Below, piece after piece: positions 23,001 through 31,274 of a stretch of 64,000 nucleotides of DNA. A program made the translations under genes and the position numbers. This DNA is from Phoronis australis. Taxonomy: Eukaryota; Phoronida; Phoronidae. Numbering within the stretch: the first letter of the stretch is position 1; the number at the start of each line of letters is the position of its first letter. The stretch lies in assembly GCA_002633005.1 (NCBI GenBank), contig NMRA01000299.1, forward strand, positions 124,001 through 188,000, written 5' to 3'. The notes beneath the pieces are model-generated. The model ran no database searches. It saw only the letters and a list, made by a program, of their open reading frames with translations, and was not told where the DNA came from.

Positions 23001-24820
23001 TTGAGTAACTGTGTTACTGAATTCTCTCAAGGCTGTACGCTATGATAGGCAATGAGTCTGGATCGAAACAATGTTTTGTTTGTCTAGCAAACAACAAATT
23101 TCACTGCCTGATGCTACCAAATGAAGATTTTCAAACGGCCGAGGTTATTTGCCCATTTGTGACTTTTTATATTAGTAATACTAGACCAACATTTGCTTAC
23201 AGGCAAGACCTTCATCTCATTTAGGGGATTCTTTTACCGTCTTGGCATCGATTTTGATTTAATGTTTTCTGTAATGACAACGTCGGTGACAAGTCATCGA
23301 ATCATGGCAACACTACACAATGGTCCTCCATTTTTGCTCATTTCAAGATTGACTGGGTTTGTTAATTAAAAGTCGATATGAACCTTGTTCTGGTGTTAAA
23401 ATGTCAGCTTTCTTTGACTGGTATTTTCGCTCTTCAAAAACAGCGTCTGTACATTTTTATCCGTTGTAGGAATTAAAATTTGTAACTGTAAAATAAGTAG
23501 AATTCTGGTGACAACTTTATTCCCTTGGCAACTGAAACTGCGGTAACAAGCAACTAAATGGACATGGTCTGAAGTAAATAACGACAAGACAGTTCTTCTC
23601 AAAAATTATTTTTCATCTAAGTAAAGAACAGGATTAGACTGATTTTTACCTGTAATTGGTCTAAATCAAAAGTTGTTTTTGACCCATGCACGAGTTGTTG
23701 CCCTTTTAAGCCAAGAAGAAATTTGTAGCTACTTTTTATGTTCCCACGTGTATGAACATTATGAGGGTGCACATTGTTGTCATTTCTGTCCAGAATTGAA
23801 CGGGCGTCCATTTGGGGTCCACAGCTGCATCTCCTAAGCCTCATACAGGATTTTTGTGAATATTGGCAAGTATGTTCACATGAACGTGATGACAGACGAC
23901 GATGATTTTCAAAAGAAGACTGTCGCTGTGCCTCATTGTGGCAATTTTATTCATTAGTTTACCTCTATTTTTACCAAGTTCCTTGACATTTTTTATGAAT
24001 TTCGGCGTCCACTTTTCTATTGCCAAACCCTTCAAAGGAATATTTATTAGATTTGACAGATGTATTTATGTTAAGGAAAGCATGGCCGACATTGATTTTC
24101 TGATGGTTCAGACTACTGTAGTGGCAGTTTTTTGTCTTTGCCTCAACTTGAACCAGGTTCAGGGATGGGGATAGCATGCTTGACCTTAATTTTGGGATGA
24201 GTCCAATGTGGCAATTAACGCTTTCAATATGTACCAAGTTCCTTCATAGATCTTGCAGGAGACAAGTACACCTGCCCAATTTCAAACGGATTTAATTTAT
24301 TCTGTCCCTTAATAGCTCTTTCTATCGCTTCTGTTCCTTTTTGCAGATCGCTTTTATATGTGCCAATATGTTCCTTTTACTCGCATACAATCAAGTGTCA
24401 TATTCCTTACAGTGATGGGATTCTATTTTTGCTTCCAATAAGAACATTGAAACCATCAATGACTTAAAAACATGCTACAGAGTTTATTGGGGTTGGGCAA
24501 CCCCAAAATTATGAATTTGAAAATGGTACATGTTGTGATTCGAGGTGGTAAGGTAAATGGGATGCTATCATGGTATTCCTTACTATGACAGATTACAAGA
24601 CCGATTATATGAGAGTAAAAAGCCTAATTTGATTTCCATTTCTTAGTCAGCTAAACAAATCAAAATGCAGCTTTTTCAACTGTATTGTCTTTTATTCACA
24701 GCTAAACACAAGGCATTCGAACAGAAGCGCAAGTTACATTACAACGAGTTTCAGGCAGTAAAATTGGCCAAGCAGCTTATGGCAGAAGAAGATGACGAAG
24801 ATGACGAAGACGAGAACTGA
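7991..24820 (+). CDS. PPP1R2: Protein phosphatase 1 inhibitor-2, complete five-exon gene
   Basis: Joined exons 7991-8064, 13679-13737, 15913-16075, 19779-19882 and 24702-24820 encode 172 residues with correct phases and GT/AG sites throughout. Inhibitor-2 is a disordered protein that wraps the PP1 catalytic subunit and blocks or chaperones it in cytosol and nucleus. Family signatures appear in order: RGILK at residues 9-13 (the SILK-type PP1 docking motif), KEMKWDEMNILATYHPADKD at 28-47 (RVxF-like region), DDPPTPY around Thr58 (the GSK3-site equivalent), and KRKLHYNE ending at 149 (invariant motif at the PP1 active site). The C-terminus is acidic (EEDDEDDEDEN). Length is somewhat below the vertebrate protein of about 205 aa; the middle acidic linker is shorter. 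Every motif is present, so I regard it as functional. Introns of 2.2-5.6 kb are packed with transposons. Confidence 0.96.
8220..9985 (+). mobile_element. Degenerate CR1/Jockey-like LINE in PPP1R2 intron 1
   Basis: A 5'-truncated non-LTR retrotransposon in the sense direction of the host gene. Pieces of its reverse transcriptase appear in order across three frames: TYRPISLTCICSKLMEHIV, QHGFRSHRSCET, VLDFSKAFDKVSHHRL, GVPQ.SVLG..IFILYINDLP and LFADDAVLYR (catalytic A-D-D), then the thumb region and RPKLEYSSSV. The longest intact frame is 8936-9394. The endonuclease domain is missing and stops are frequent, so it is inactive. The 3' end is marked by a short GAA tract near 9967-9981. The LDFSKAFD and INDLP motifs point to the Jockey/CR1 group; exact clade uncertain. 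Confidence 0.9.
10300..11070 (+). mobile_element. Non-autonomous TAGC-ended DNA transposon, copy B (9-bp target duplication)
   Basis: A 771-bp element that is the reverse-complement relative of copy A. It starts TAGCGTTGGTACAAAGC and ends TACAGCTAGCTGGCTA. It is flanked by the 9-base direct repeat GGCAACACG at 10291-10299 and 11071-11079. The left end holds a small palindrome (GCTGTATACTAAATATACAGC). No transposase frame is present. The next element begins immediately after the right target duplication. Confidence 0.84.
11527..11901 (-). pseudogene. Transposon ORF fragment with Cys-rich region
   Basis: A minus-strand frame of 124 codons inside the Kolobok-like element. It contains KCQVCGEGVTL and, 30 residues later, WECVAGHWGKWDSC, which look like two halves of a zinc ribbon often seen next to THAP domains in such transposons. 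A Ser/Pro-rich linker precedes it. The reading continues from neighbouring frames, so it is a broken part of one larger ORF. Zinc binding is inferred from spacing only. Confidence 0.55.
12111..12401 (-). pseudogene. THAP zinc-finger fragment of the Kolobok-like element
   Basis: A 96-codon minus-strand frame. LHRFPKDDTLRRRHTWLVRV and YRVCSKHFLPSEGC match the THAP DNA-binding domain (F-x-FPK...R..W...., then C-x-x-H-F). The N-terminal cysteine pair of the C2-C-H site is not clearly in place, so the finger is probably degenerate. It sits at the expected N-terminus of the transposon protein. Confidence 0.7.
12619..13162 (+). repeat. Dispersed repeat, second copy at 16289-16955
   Basis: A direct, diverged copy of the left-central part of the TIR element in intron 3. 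Shared landmarks include CTATCACTTAAAAAAG, CATATCTTCGATGAAGC, TCCATGTGCAT.TATGCATG and TTTGAAAT..GTAACTTTTT. The 16 kb copy has an extra ~90 bp near 16550-16640. I infer a truncated copy of the same transposon. Confidence 0.8.
13181..13496. repeat. Inverted repeat with 86-bp arms
   Basis: Arms 13181-13266 and 13411-13496 are reverse complements with few mismatches (ends CCTCAGCTTCTGATC and GATCAGAAGCTGAGG). The loop is about 144 bp. It lies in PPP1R2 intron 1, 180 bases before exon 2. It could be a MITE or a local inversion-duplication. Confidence 0.8.
13679..13737 (+). CDS. PPP1R2: PPP1R2 exon 2
   Basis: A 59-base exon after TTTTTTCAG and before GTAATC. It encodes SRKEMKWDEMNILATYHPA, the region corresponding to the KSQKWDEMNILATYHPAD segment of vertebrate inhibitor-2 that occupies the RVxF groove of PP1. 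Residues WDEMNILATYHPAD are unchanged from the vertebrate form. Confidence 0.95.
13738..15912 (+). other. PPP1R2 intron 2
   Basis: No gene inside. AT-rich sequence with an old repeat fragment at 15435-15562 that recurs inverted at 39410-39526. Short open frames here (for example 14704-14943 and 15555-15770) resemble nothing I know. Confidence 0.6.
15435..15562 (-). repeat. Repeat fragment, inverted copy at 39410-39526
   Basis: Contains CCGTAGCCTACAAAGTTCGG and ATAAATTCGAAGTATTCTTC, both found reverse-complemented near 39.45-39.52 kb. An unclassified interspersed repeat. Confidence 0.7.
15913..16075 (+). CDS. PPP1R2: PPP1R2 exon 3
   Basis: A 163-base exon bounded by TCTAATCAG and GTAATAG. 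It encodes residues 46-98: KDYGHMKIDDPPTPYSG, then an acidic Ser/Thr-rich stretch. Thr58 in PPTPY corresponds to the GSK3-phosphorylated Thr72 of mammalian inhibitor-2; the following acidic serines resemble CK2 sites. Roles are by family analogy. Confidence 0.95.
16131..18073 (+). mobile_element. DNA transposon with perfect 27-bp inverted termini in PPP1R2 intron 3
   Basis: 16131-16157 is the exact reverse complement of 18047-18073 (TGTGACATCACCGGAAGTAG then GGCAAAA). The 1.94-kb interior contains the repeat shared with 12.6-13.2 kb and no convincing transposase. No target duplication is evident. Each terminus holds a CRE-like TGACATCA next to the ETS core CCGGAAGT. Confidence 0.72.
17778..18386 (+). 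repeat. Left copy of a 609-bp duplication meeting at a single N
   Basis: Near-identical to 18388-18995, from TAATTTAGTGGTTGTC to GTGATACCAAG, and abutting at an N (18387). Same arrangement as the 6979 case. It includes the right terminus of the intron 3 transposon, so that terminus appears twice. Confidence 0.85.
18387..18387. other. Single N: contig join
   Basis: One ambiguous base between two near-identical 609-bp copies; probably a failed overlap of allelic contigs. Confidence 0.85.
18388..18995 (+). repeat. Right copy of the 609-bp duplication
   Basis: Second copy. It differs from the left copy at scattered positions; notably the CRE-like TGATGTCA of the left copy is TGACGTCA (perfect CRE) here. 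Confidence 0.85.
19779..19882 (+). CDS. PPP1R2: PPP1R2 exon 4
   Basis: A 104-base exon between AAAACAG and GTACAC. It encodes residues 100-133: LQGIDCHKARISSPRLNTEG followed by DDDEDESCLTPEQQ. The acidic run with LTPEQQ aligns with the SGEEDSDLSPEEREKK region of vertebrate inhibitor-2. Confidence 0.93.
20054..21717 (-). mobile_element. hAT-like element with CAGGGTG termini in PPP1R2 intron 4
   Basis: Starts CAGGGTGTCAAGT and ends ACTTGGCACCCTG, an imperfect inverted repeat of about 13 bases of the CAGGG type common in hAT-like elements. AATAGGA is repeated near both ends. The minus strand carries broken coding sequence: at 20600-20400 a frame reading ENVFGELKAADEFMSEANGK and TPKRGDLSKRINEI, and at 21295-20998 two overlapping frames. 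I do not recognise a transposase core. No clean 8-bp target duplication is visible, so the class is tentative. Confidence 0.6.
21718..24701 (+). other. Remainder of PPP1R2 intron 4
   Basis: No host exon seen. Two minus-strand open frames (21763-21993 and 23617-23844) share a short pattern around R-D/N-D-x-N-x-x-P, which may mark decayed copies of one repeat family. Other frames are short and unrelated to families I know. Confidence 0.45.
24702..24820 (+). CDS. PPP1R2: PPP1R2 exon 5 with stop codon
   Basis: Acceptor TTTATTCACAG. It encodes KHKAFEQKRKLHYNEFQAVK then LAKQLMAEEDDEDDEDEN and TGA at 24818-24820. KLHYNE is the near-invariant inhibitor-2 motif whose His and Tyr reach the PP1 active-site metals. 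I find no clear AATAAA in the next 600 bases, so the 3' UTR end is not placed. Confidence 0.96.
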
Positions 24821-25441
24821 GATGCAGGTGTATGAATTGAGAGAAGGGGATTATGGAGCTGAGTCCATGACACAGATTATGTGTTGTGAGATGCTTAGCC
24901 AATTGAGCAATATTAAATGACTGATGATATGTGAGGAATTTGTTGTGGCACTCTTGCCTTACTACCTGGTTGACTTGGCTCTCTGTTAATTTAACGCAAA
25001 ATGTGATTTCAGCATGGACTTCCCATGTCTTCAGGTATAAGAAAATACCCAGAAACAAACTTTTCTGCGTATTTGTTTACAAAAAGAGTCAACAGTTTGC
25101 AGATTCATGTGTGCGTAACACAACAGGCCCTTCAGTGCGGAACAGAAAATTTGGAGGGTGAATATTTTGCAGTGCGGTCACTGAAGTGCTCCTGCTAATC
25201 ATAAGGTTCGCCTTTTTCATGAATTTGCTGTTCAGTGGTAACTGAATGGATTCTGAATAACAAATTTGGATGCTTTATGTCAAAGTGCAGTTCAGTGTTT
25301 GTCATGTTTGTTGTGTGACCTATTTCTTACTGTTCATAATGAGTATAGACTATAGTTACTGTTGTAGTACATTTTCTGCCAATTCTGTTTCTCAATTCAC
25401 AATATCTGGGATCATGCCTACATCTGCCTAGTTACTGTGCG

Positions 25442-25544
25442 GTGTAAGCGCAGGGTAATGTTGCTCCTGGGTTTTCTTTAATTTTATTACTCTGCGCGTG
25501 TAAGCGCAGAGTACTGTTGTTCCTGGGTTTTCTTCAATTTTATT
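25442..25544 (+). repeat. Two tandem ~56-bp units with Pyr-rich tail
   Basis: GTGTAAGCGCAGGGTAATG and GTGTAAGCGCAGAGTACTG start two units. Each continues TTCCTGGGTTTTCTT-AATTTTATT, followed by TTATTTTCTTCC. The tail resembles the 3' end of a SINE or LINE. Classification uncertain. Confidence 0.6.
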
Positions 25545-26034
25545 CTTATTTTCTTCCGACCAACTTTGGTGCAGTTTACACTCATTGCCTCATCGGGGCT
25601 AATCATGCACTGGAAGGGGTCAAATAGTGCAAAGGTCATCAGATTATCAACATGTAATTCTTCTTACAGTTTTAAAGAATTCTTTTTCATATTGGTAAAC
25701 GGGTTGTTATCAATAACTTCCCATAAAAATTCCAGTAATACATGCAGAGTCCATTATAGTCACGCCGTGACAATAATCTTTCTAGTTTTTCTCATTCTTT
25801 TTTCCACTGGTGGTACGATTTAGGAGACATTGCAAATGAGGCTTATTAGCACAATCTTGCTTTTTGAAATTGATGAACTTAATAAGAAGTTGTATACAGT
25901 CATGTATGTGTGCAATGCATAGGTTGTGCTACTCGAAAAGAATGGAATTTATTTAAAATAAAGGACTTTAATAAAATAACAAAACGCTTATGTATCAGCT
26001 CAATAACAACGACAAACTCAAAAGAGCATACAGT

Positions 26035-26300
26035 CACTCCAAATTGCAGTTCTGGCAGATGTACATTTTTTCACCGGCTGCGCAGGCCTCATGCAACTAA
26101 TTCCCACACGAGATACACTGAAACCACCGTTCCTGATTTTTGCCATTGGAAAACGGCTCCCCACAAACAAGATATAGCCATTCTTCTTCATCTTCCTCGT
26201 CTTCATCAATACGTTTTCTCTTCGATGTTGAGCTTTTTTTCCGACTCTTTGTGCGAGCGACCTTCTCCAGTGTCTTCTTGTAAGGTGAGCTGGTTAGCAC
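26035..26300 (-). pseudogene. PHD-like zinc-finger fragment, C-terminus of the pogo-type protein
   Basis: A basic stretch (KSRKKSSTSKRKR, likely nuclear signal) and an acidic stretch precede WLYLVCGEPF, RWFQCISCGN, then after a stop codon LHEACAAGEKMYICQNCNLE. The spacing C-x2-C ... H-x-x-C ... C-x-x-C is that of a degenerate PHD/zinc-ribbon, as found at the end of many Tigger/pogo transposases. The first Cys is Tyr and one Trp codon has become TAG. Confidence 0.7.
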
Positions 26301-26330
26301 CTCTGTCGAGCATCTACGCTTTGCGGCCTT

Positions 26331-27202
26331 TCATGTCAGTTGAATATTTGGAATAGGGCCAGTTTCACTGATGCTTAGCGGCACCAAGCTTTCATAATGT
26401 CCTGCGTTGTTCAAAGGGGTATAATTCACAGATATAGGACGTGTACCACTGCCATGTTGTTGGTTGGTTACTCTGGCCAATAAAAACCCGAATAGGTCAA
26501 CAGAGTACCTCTGATGAAGCCTTAATTTCCATTTCGCCAACCATGGCATCAGGGGCTGACATGTAGGAAACTCAGAGTATGATGTGAACTTGTGTCTTGA
26601 CAGCATGTCTATGTTTAAGGCTTCTTGGTCTCTGTTGCTGGGGGATTTTCACACGTATGGGTAATGATTTGGCTTTGGAGGGTGTCTGCCTTTGTTTTCT
26701 CGAGGAGGGCAGTCAATGGGTCCACTGGTTTTCCGGTGATAGGGTTCCTCTCTGCAGACTGCAAAGTGACGTCCATTCCAATGATAAGACTCTGGAAAAA
26801 GCATCTTCCGTCTCCTAGAGTTGGTATAATTCTTCTGTTGGACGTTGAAGTCTCAGTCTCAAAATTATCAGCCACTGCATAGGAGGGGAATTCTGGTACA
26901 TGTGGGACTTCAACATTGATGGGATCTGTATCAGCCTCTTCATTGTTGGGGACTTCTGGTTCCTGTGGGATTTCAACGCTGATGGGATCTCTATCAGCCT
27001 CATTATTGGTGGGTACCTCCATTTCCTGTTGAACGTCAACATTGACAGGATATGTAATGGGCACTGAAGCCGAATCTAGCGTTGCCTGTCCCTCGCTTGA
27101 CAGTGCTTCAAGCACATCGAATTCACTCGCATGTTGGTTCGGTGGCCAAAGACTGGTTTTGCGAAAACCATTGACTGCCATGCGCATGTTTGCAGCAGTC
27201 AA
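26331..27202 (-). pseudogene. OTU-like cysteine protease domain joined to the transposase C-terminus
   Basis: The frame 27202-26615 opens with the end of the transposase (GFRKTSLWPPN). It continues through three imperfect ~21-residue linker repeats (core NNEADRDPISVEIPQEPEVP) and reaches LGDGRCFFQSLIIGMD at residues 129-144. GDG-x-C-F-F is the catalytic Cys motif of OTU deubiquitinases. After a stop and frameshift, 26606-26331 gives ISVNYTPLNNAGHYESLVPL, matching the OTU C-terminal His motif. Thus the Asp-Gly-x-Cys and Gly-His-Tyr elements are both visible. The fold is inferred from motifs; ubiquitin cleavage is not shown, and this copy is broken. Confidence 0.72.
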
Positions 27203-27296
27203 AAATGCCCTGCCAGCAAGCTGTCTTACTTGGTAAACTGTGATTTTTCTCCTCTACTGCGCAGATGTTTCTCCATCTTAACATTATACCAAGACT

Positions 27297-28260
27297 TTAA
27301 TGATTTAAAAAAAATGACATCCATTGGCTGCATTTTGTGTGTCGTATGGGCGGGAAGGATAACTTCATGACACCATTTTCTCTGGCAAATTCAATGGCCT
27401 GCAAGTTTTTTGTATGCGATGAGTGTCCAGCTAGTATCAAAAGAACTTTGTCTTGGGGAAATGCCTTCGTCATGTGTATGAAATGTTTAAGCCACTCTAC
27501 AAATTGGTCACTGTCTATCCATCCAGAGTCATTGCAATCGAACAATGTCCCTTGCGGCGCTCTGAACTGAAGAGATTTGTTCACACGCTTGTGTTTAAAT
27601 ATTAGCATCGGTGGAAGGATGACGCTAGTTGCCTAGTAACAATACACACCAGTAGTGTTGCACCCCCTTTCCGCACTTGTACAACCTCCAACTTGCCGCT
27701 TGCCTTTGGTTGATATCACCTTGGCTGGTTTTTGAACTGTGGAATGACTCGTTTCGTCGACATTGAAAATTGTCTCAGGTCTGAGTTCGCGGATATCTAT
27801 CAGCTCTTCGTACTTGTCAAAAAACTCATTCATTACGATTCTGTTAAAACCCTGGGTCCAGTCGAGGGAAGTTGGTTCTGGTCTTCTTAGAGTAAGTTCC
27901 GGGTGGAGTCGCATGAAGTTTAGGTACCACTTTTTACCAGCTGACTTCTTGCTGTTGTTGAATGTCTTCTTTATGCCGTGTGCACAGGATACTTCCTAAG
28001 CTAACTTCATAAGGTCTTTTCTAAGGTTTTGATGTGTTCTACCAACTAGTCTTCGATTTCTGTCGGCAGTGTGATTGGGTGTCCTATTTGTTTGGTCCCT
28101 TTTGCATATTTATTCAAACCTCTCAAGTGGCATCCAACTGTAGGTTTTGGAATCCCAAATTTGCGGGATGCTTTGTTGAATCCCACTGCCGCGTTGACGA
28201 CTGTCAAACATTTTTTAAGGTCATCAGACGACCATTTAGTCTTAACTCTGCAAAACAACA
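27297..28260 (-). pseudogene. pogo/Tigger-type DDE transposase fragment
   Basis: Order on the minus strand: helix-turn-helix VNAAVGFNKASRKFGIPKPT (28200-28140); RKDLMKLA and GKKWYLNFMRLHPELTLRRP (CENPB-type domain); TIFNVDETSHSTVQKP, whose Asp (codon 27758-27756) is the first catalytic residue; LLILAGHSSHTKN, where the expected second Asp is Ala (codon 27431-27429, GCT); and QPMDV with the third Asp, in a shifted frame near 27325. An acceptor-like TTTTGCAG at about 28250 suggests the ORF had a short 5' exon. Dead by both active-site mutation and frameshift. Confidence 0.85.
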
Positions 28261-28440
28261 AAAAATATTTGTGAAAATCCCCTGCCATCACAATGTCCAT
28301 AGGACCCTGATTTGTACCACCAGTACAATATAGTGCATTCACAGTGGTACGATTTAGGAATGGTGACGTCATTTTGAATGACTGTACTGTATATACACCG
28401 AGCATCAACTGACATGTCCGTGATAAACCCTAGCATGTAC

Positions 28441-28894
28441 AAGGTATCTAAACTACAGGGTCAACGGACTCATAAACATAGGCACTGACGCATGAACACG
28501 GCTCACGGACCTACAAACACCGTCCACTGATTCACAAACACGGGAACGGACTCACAAAACACGATCCACGCACCCAAATACACAGGACACTTTCTCATAT
28601 TCACAGGGAATCATGGTTAACGGACCGCCAAACACGGGTCACTGACACGGACTCATCGGCTTCCTGAGTCAGCTGACATCTCCATTTTGTTCGTAAACCG
28701 TCTTTGGCGGTCCGTTAACTGTTTCCTCAGGAATATGAGTCCGTGTCCCGTGTATTTGGGTGCGTGGATCGTGTTTTGTGAGTCCGTTCCGTGTTTGTGG
28801 GTCAGTGGACGGTGTTTGCAGGTCCGTGAGTCGTGTTCATGCGTTCGTGGGCCGTGTTTATGAGTCCGCGTTAACCGTGTAGTTTAGGTACCTT
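28441..28894. repeat. 454-bp fold-back element built from short repeats
   Basis: Arms of about 200 bp (28441-28640 and 28690-28894) are imperfect reverse complements of each other, from AAGGTATCTAAACTAC to GTAGTTTAGGTACCTT, with a spacer near 50 bp. Each arm is itself a series of 18-25-base variants around ACGGACTCACAAACACG. The RNA or single strand would form a long hairpin. It begins about 50 bp from the pogo element's apparent 5' end. No coding potential. The family is unknown to me. Confidence 0.85.
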
Positions 28895-30782
28895 GATATA
28901 AAGCCAGACACCCCAAAGATTGTTTTATTCTATGATGTGAGTTCTGTGTAAGATTATTACATTGTATACTCTTAATAAAGGTTTAAGAACTTAACTTCAA
29001 AAAATACATTGGGTGCCTAGATTTTAAAGTTTTTCTCACGTTGTTGCAAAACATGTTTTTTTCCCGCTACTGTCGTGTGCGTTATAATATGCTCCTATGG
29101 ATGGCGCTTCACTGTGACCGTGTCAGTTTTGCATTAGTAGGACCATCTGGTGGGAAATCCAAAGGTACGATTCAGGCACAGGTACGGTATAGGAGCCTCT
29201 CCCCTATATCAACCGTTGGCCAAAATAGAATAATTAACCTTGGTAGCTTAAAGTGGCATAATGGCCGCCACTGATGGTTGGCGAAGCTGGTCTATGAAGT
29301 CACCCAAGAAAAAAATCATTGTTTTTTGAATTGGGAAAGATTTTACATCAGAATTGTCTCCCCTTACACAATGCTGCCCATACTGTGACAGACTGGGTGT
29401 ATGGTGGGTGACCTTTATACTTTTTGCTGAAAACTGTAAAGGTTATTTTTGTCAAACATTGTTGCTTGTATTAATTTAATAATTCATTTTTATAAAAAAT
29501 TTATGTTGGGTTGGAATAACACTACAATTGTAATAATTTATTTGGAAGAACTAAGGTAAAAATTTGTTAACCTGAATCTAGAATGGTATTACCCCTGCAT
29601 GGTTGAGAGAAATGAAGTTGTGTGTGACTTACTATTGCTAACATGATATATATTTTTAAGATAAGTTTATTATTTATTTGATATCAGGCTCAGAGCCTTT
29701 TGTCAGTTTTCCAAAATTTGTTGTTTGCCTTTAATATTATGATTTTGGAGTCACACTCTCATTACTTTTTGAATTGCTTATAACATGAACTGTAAGGATT
29801 GTAGTTTTAGCTTTACTCAGAATTGTTATTAAAGCTCTCATTGTTTTGTGGTATGGTAATTCTTCACCTGTTTAGCACATAATTTAGTGGACAAGTAAAG
29901 TTTTTGTCAAATTCCTTAGCAAAAATAAAGATTAGGAGACAGCGTGCCTATTATTAGCTTGGTTTGTTCTGTGTAGATGTCATAAATCAATAGTTAAGTT
30001 TATTTTAGTTGCCTCAAGTTGATCAACCTCTGAAAAATAGAAATCTCACAATTTTGACAATTGTTTTTATGCGAACTAAGTGAAGAATTACTGTATGTTT
30101 GCTTGACAGATTTTTAAACTAATCAGTAAGAATTGTAGTTGGTCTGGGTCTTTCCTGGTTGTTTCAAAAACCTTCCAGTGGACAAGGCAAAAGACTTTCT
30201 TTTGTAAACATCACCTTGTTAGTGGCAGCCAAGTATAGTTATAAGTACGTCTAGTCATAATTGTCAAGTTCTGGTTCAGAATAAATCACATGTACTGTCT
30301 CAAATCTTGATGCTACTGCTCACTCTTATTTTAAGGGCCTCTAAAATTATTTCCTTACCATGTTGGAGGTTTTTATAGCTTACATGAATTTAAAAGACAA
30401 TTACTCATTTCTTGAGGTATGTCTTGAAAATGGGAAGTGAAAACTTTTATAAATGCTATTTACAAATAATTAATATATTGTAAATAGCATCTCAACACTG
30501 TAAGATTGGAGGATCATGTTTCTGGTCTTTCTTGTTAGTGAGCTATGAGTTTCATTTCATCATAACTTCTGTGATTACTGATGACTATTGTCTTAGCTAG
30601 CCAAACTTAATTGGTTGGTGAACTAGCTCGTCAGATCAAGTTTATGTAGGACACTGGATAATGTCTAAATTTGAACATCATTAATGGCACATGAAACTTT
30701 CAGATACCATGGTGTATGCACTGCTCTCCCAAAAGCTGTTAAGAATTTTTGTTGAACTTTTGAATCAGAGGCAATCAAAAAT
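28895..30782. other. Intergenic stretch without a gene
   Basis: AT-rich, no coding signal. A small hairpin (ATGCTATTTACAA, 12-base loop, TTGTAAATAGCAT) lies at 30453-30490. At 29162 there is GGTACGATTCAGG, a relative of the motif found on both sides of the pogo element. Confidence 0.55.
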
Positions 30783-31274
30783 GTGACTGATGACTTGGGC
30801 AAATCCATAGAGCAAACTGCAAGAAATTGCGAGTCTTGTCAACTCATCCGAAACAATCCAACTCAAGCACCATTACATCCATGGATACCAAGTTCTCAAC
30901 CATGGGAGCGTATTCATATGGATTTTGCAGGACCCTACGAAAACAAAATGTTTTTCATAGTGGTAGATGTATTTTCTAAATGACCAGAGGTTTTTATCAT
31001 GAAGCGAACTACAAGGGGGAAAACGATCAGTATTCTCAATTCATTGTTTAGTAGATATGGATTTCCAAAGATCTTAGTTTCGGACAATGGTCCACAATTC
31101 ACTTCCGGTGCATTTAAGAGATTTGTAAGTGAAAAAGGGATTAATCATAAATTAAATCCACCATTTCATCCATCCACTAATGGTCAAGGTGAAAGATTTG
31201 TACAATCATTAAAGCAAGGCTTGAAAGCTGCAAAACCTGAAAGCGGTTCGATTCAAAACAATGATCTTTTATGA
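30783..31274 (+). pseudogene. Gypsy-type integrase fragment
   Basis: The first frame has NCESCQL (Cys pair of the HHCC zinc finger), then WERIHMDFAGPYENKMFFIV with the first catalytic Asp. A TGA after VDVFSK interrupts. The second frame gives RYGFPKILVSDNGPQFTSGA (second Asp) and PPFHPSTNGQGERFVQSLKQ (catalytic Glu), matching the D-D-E integrase core of K02A2.6-like Gypsy elements. The remainder of pol is absent upstream. The LTR at 33445-33939 has the same orientation and could belong to the same insertion. Confidence 0.88.

Larger units (their letters stand above)
25890..28400 (-). mobile_element. Decayed pogo-type transposon with DDE transposase, OTU-like and PHD-like parts
   Basis: One minus-strand coding region, broken by stops and frameshifts. 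It runs from a psq-type helix-turn-helix and CENPB-like helices (28250-27900), through a DDE_1 transposase core (27914-27297) and the GFRKTSLWPPN tail, into an OTU-like protease domain (26830-26390) and a C-terminal zinc finger (26170-26035). The right boundary may be the pogo-like CAGTACAGTCATTC near 28390 following TA; the left boundary near 25890 is a guess. An AATAAA-type signal for the minus strand lies near 25945. Inactive: the second catalytic Asp is Ala and several frames are broken. Confidence 0.8.

Noticed and set aside
21763-24237. Host gene in PPP1R2 intron 4 from several 60-90 codon frames
   Set aside because: Frames lie on both strands of the same DNA, have no conserved motif I recognise and no joinable splice sites; more likely decayed repeats.
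25442-25544. CRISPR-like repeat pair
   Set aside because: Only two units, in an animal genome, with a retroelement-like tail.
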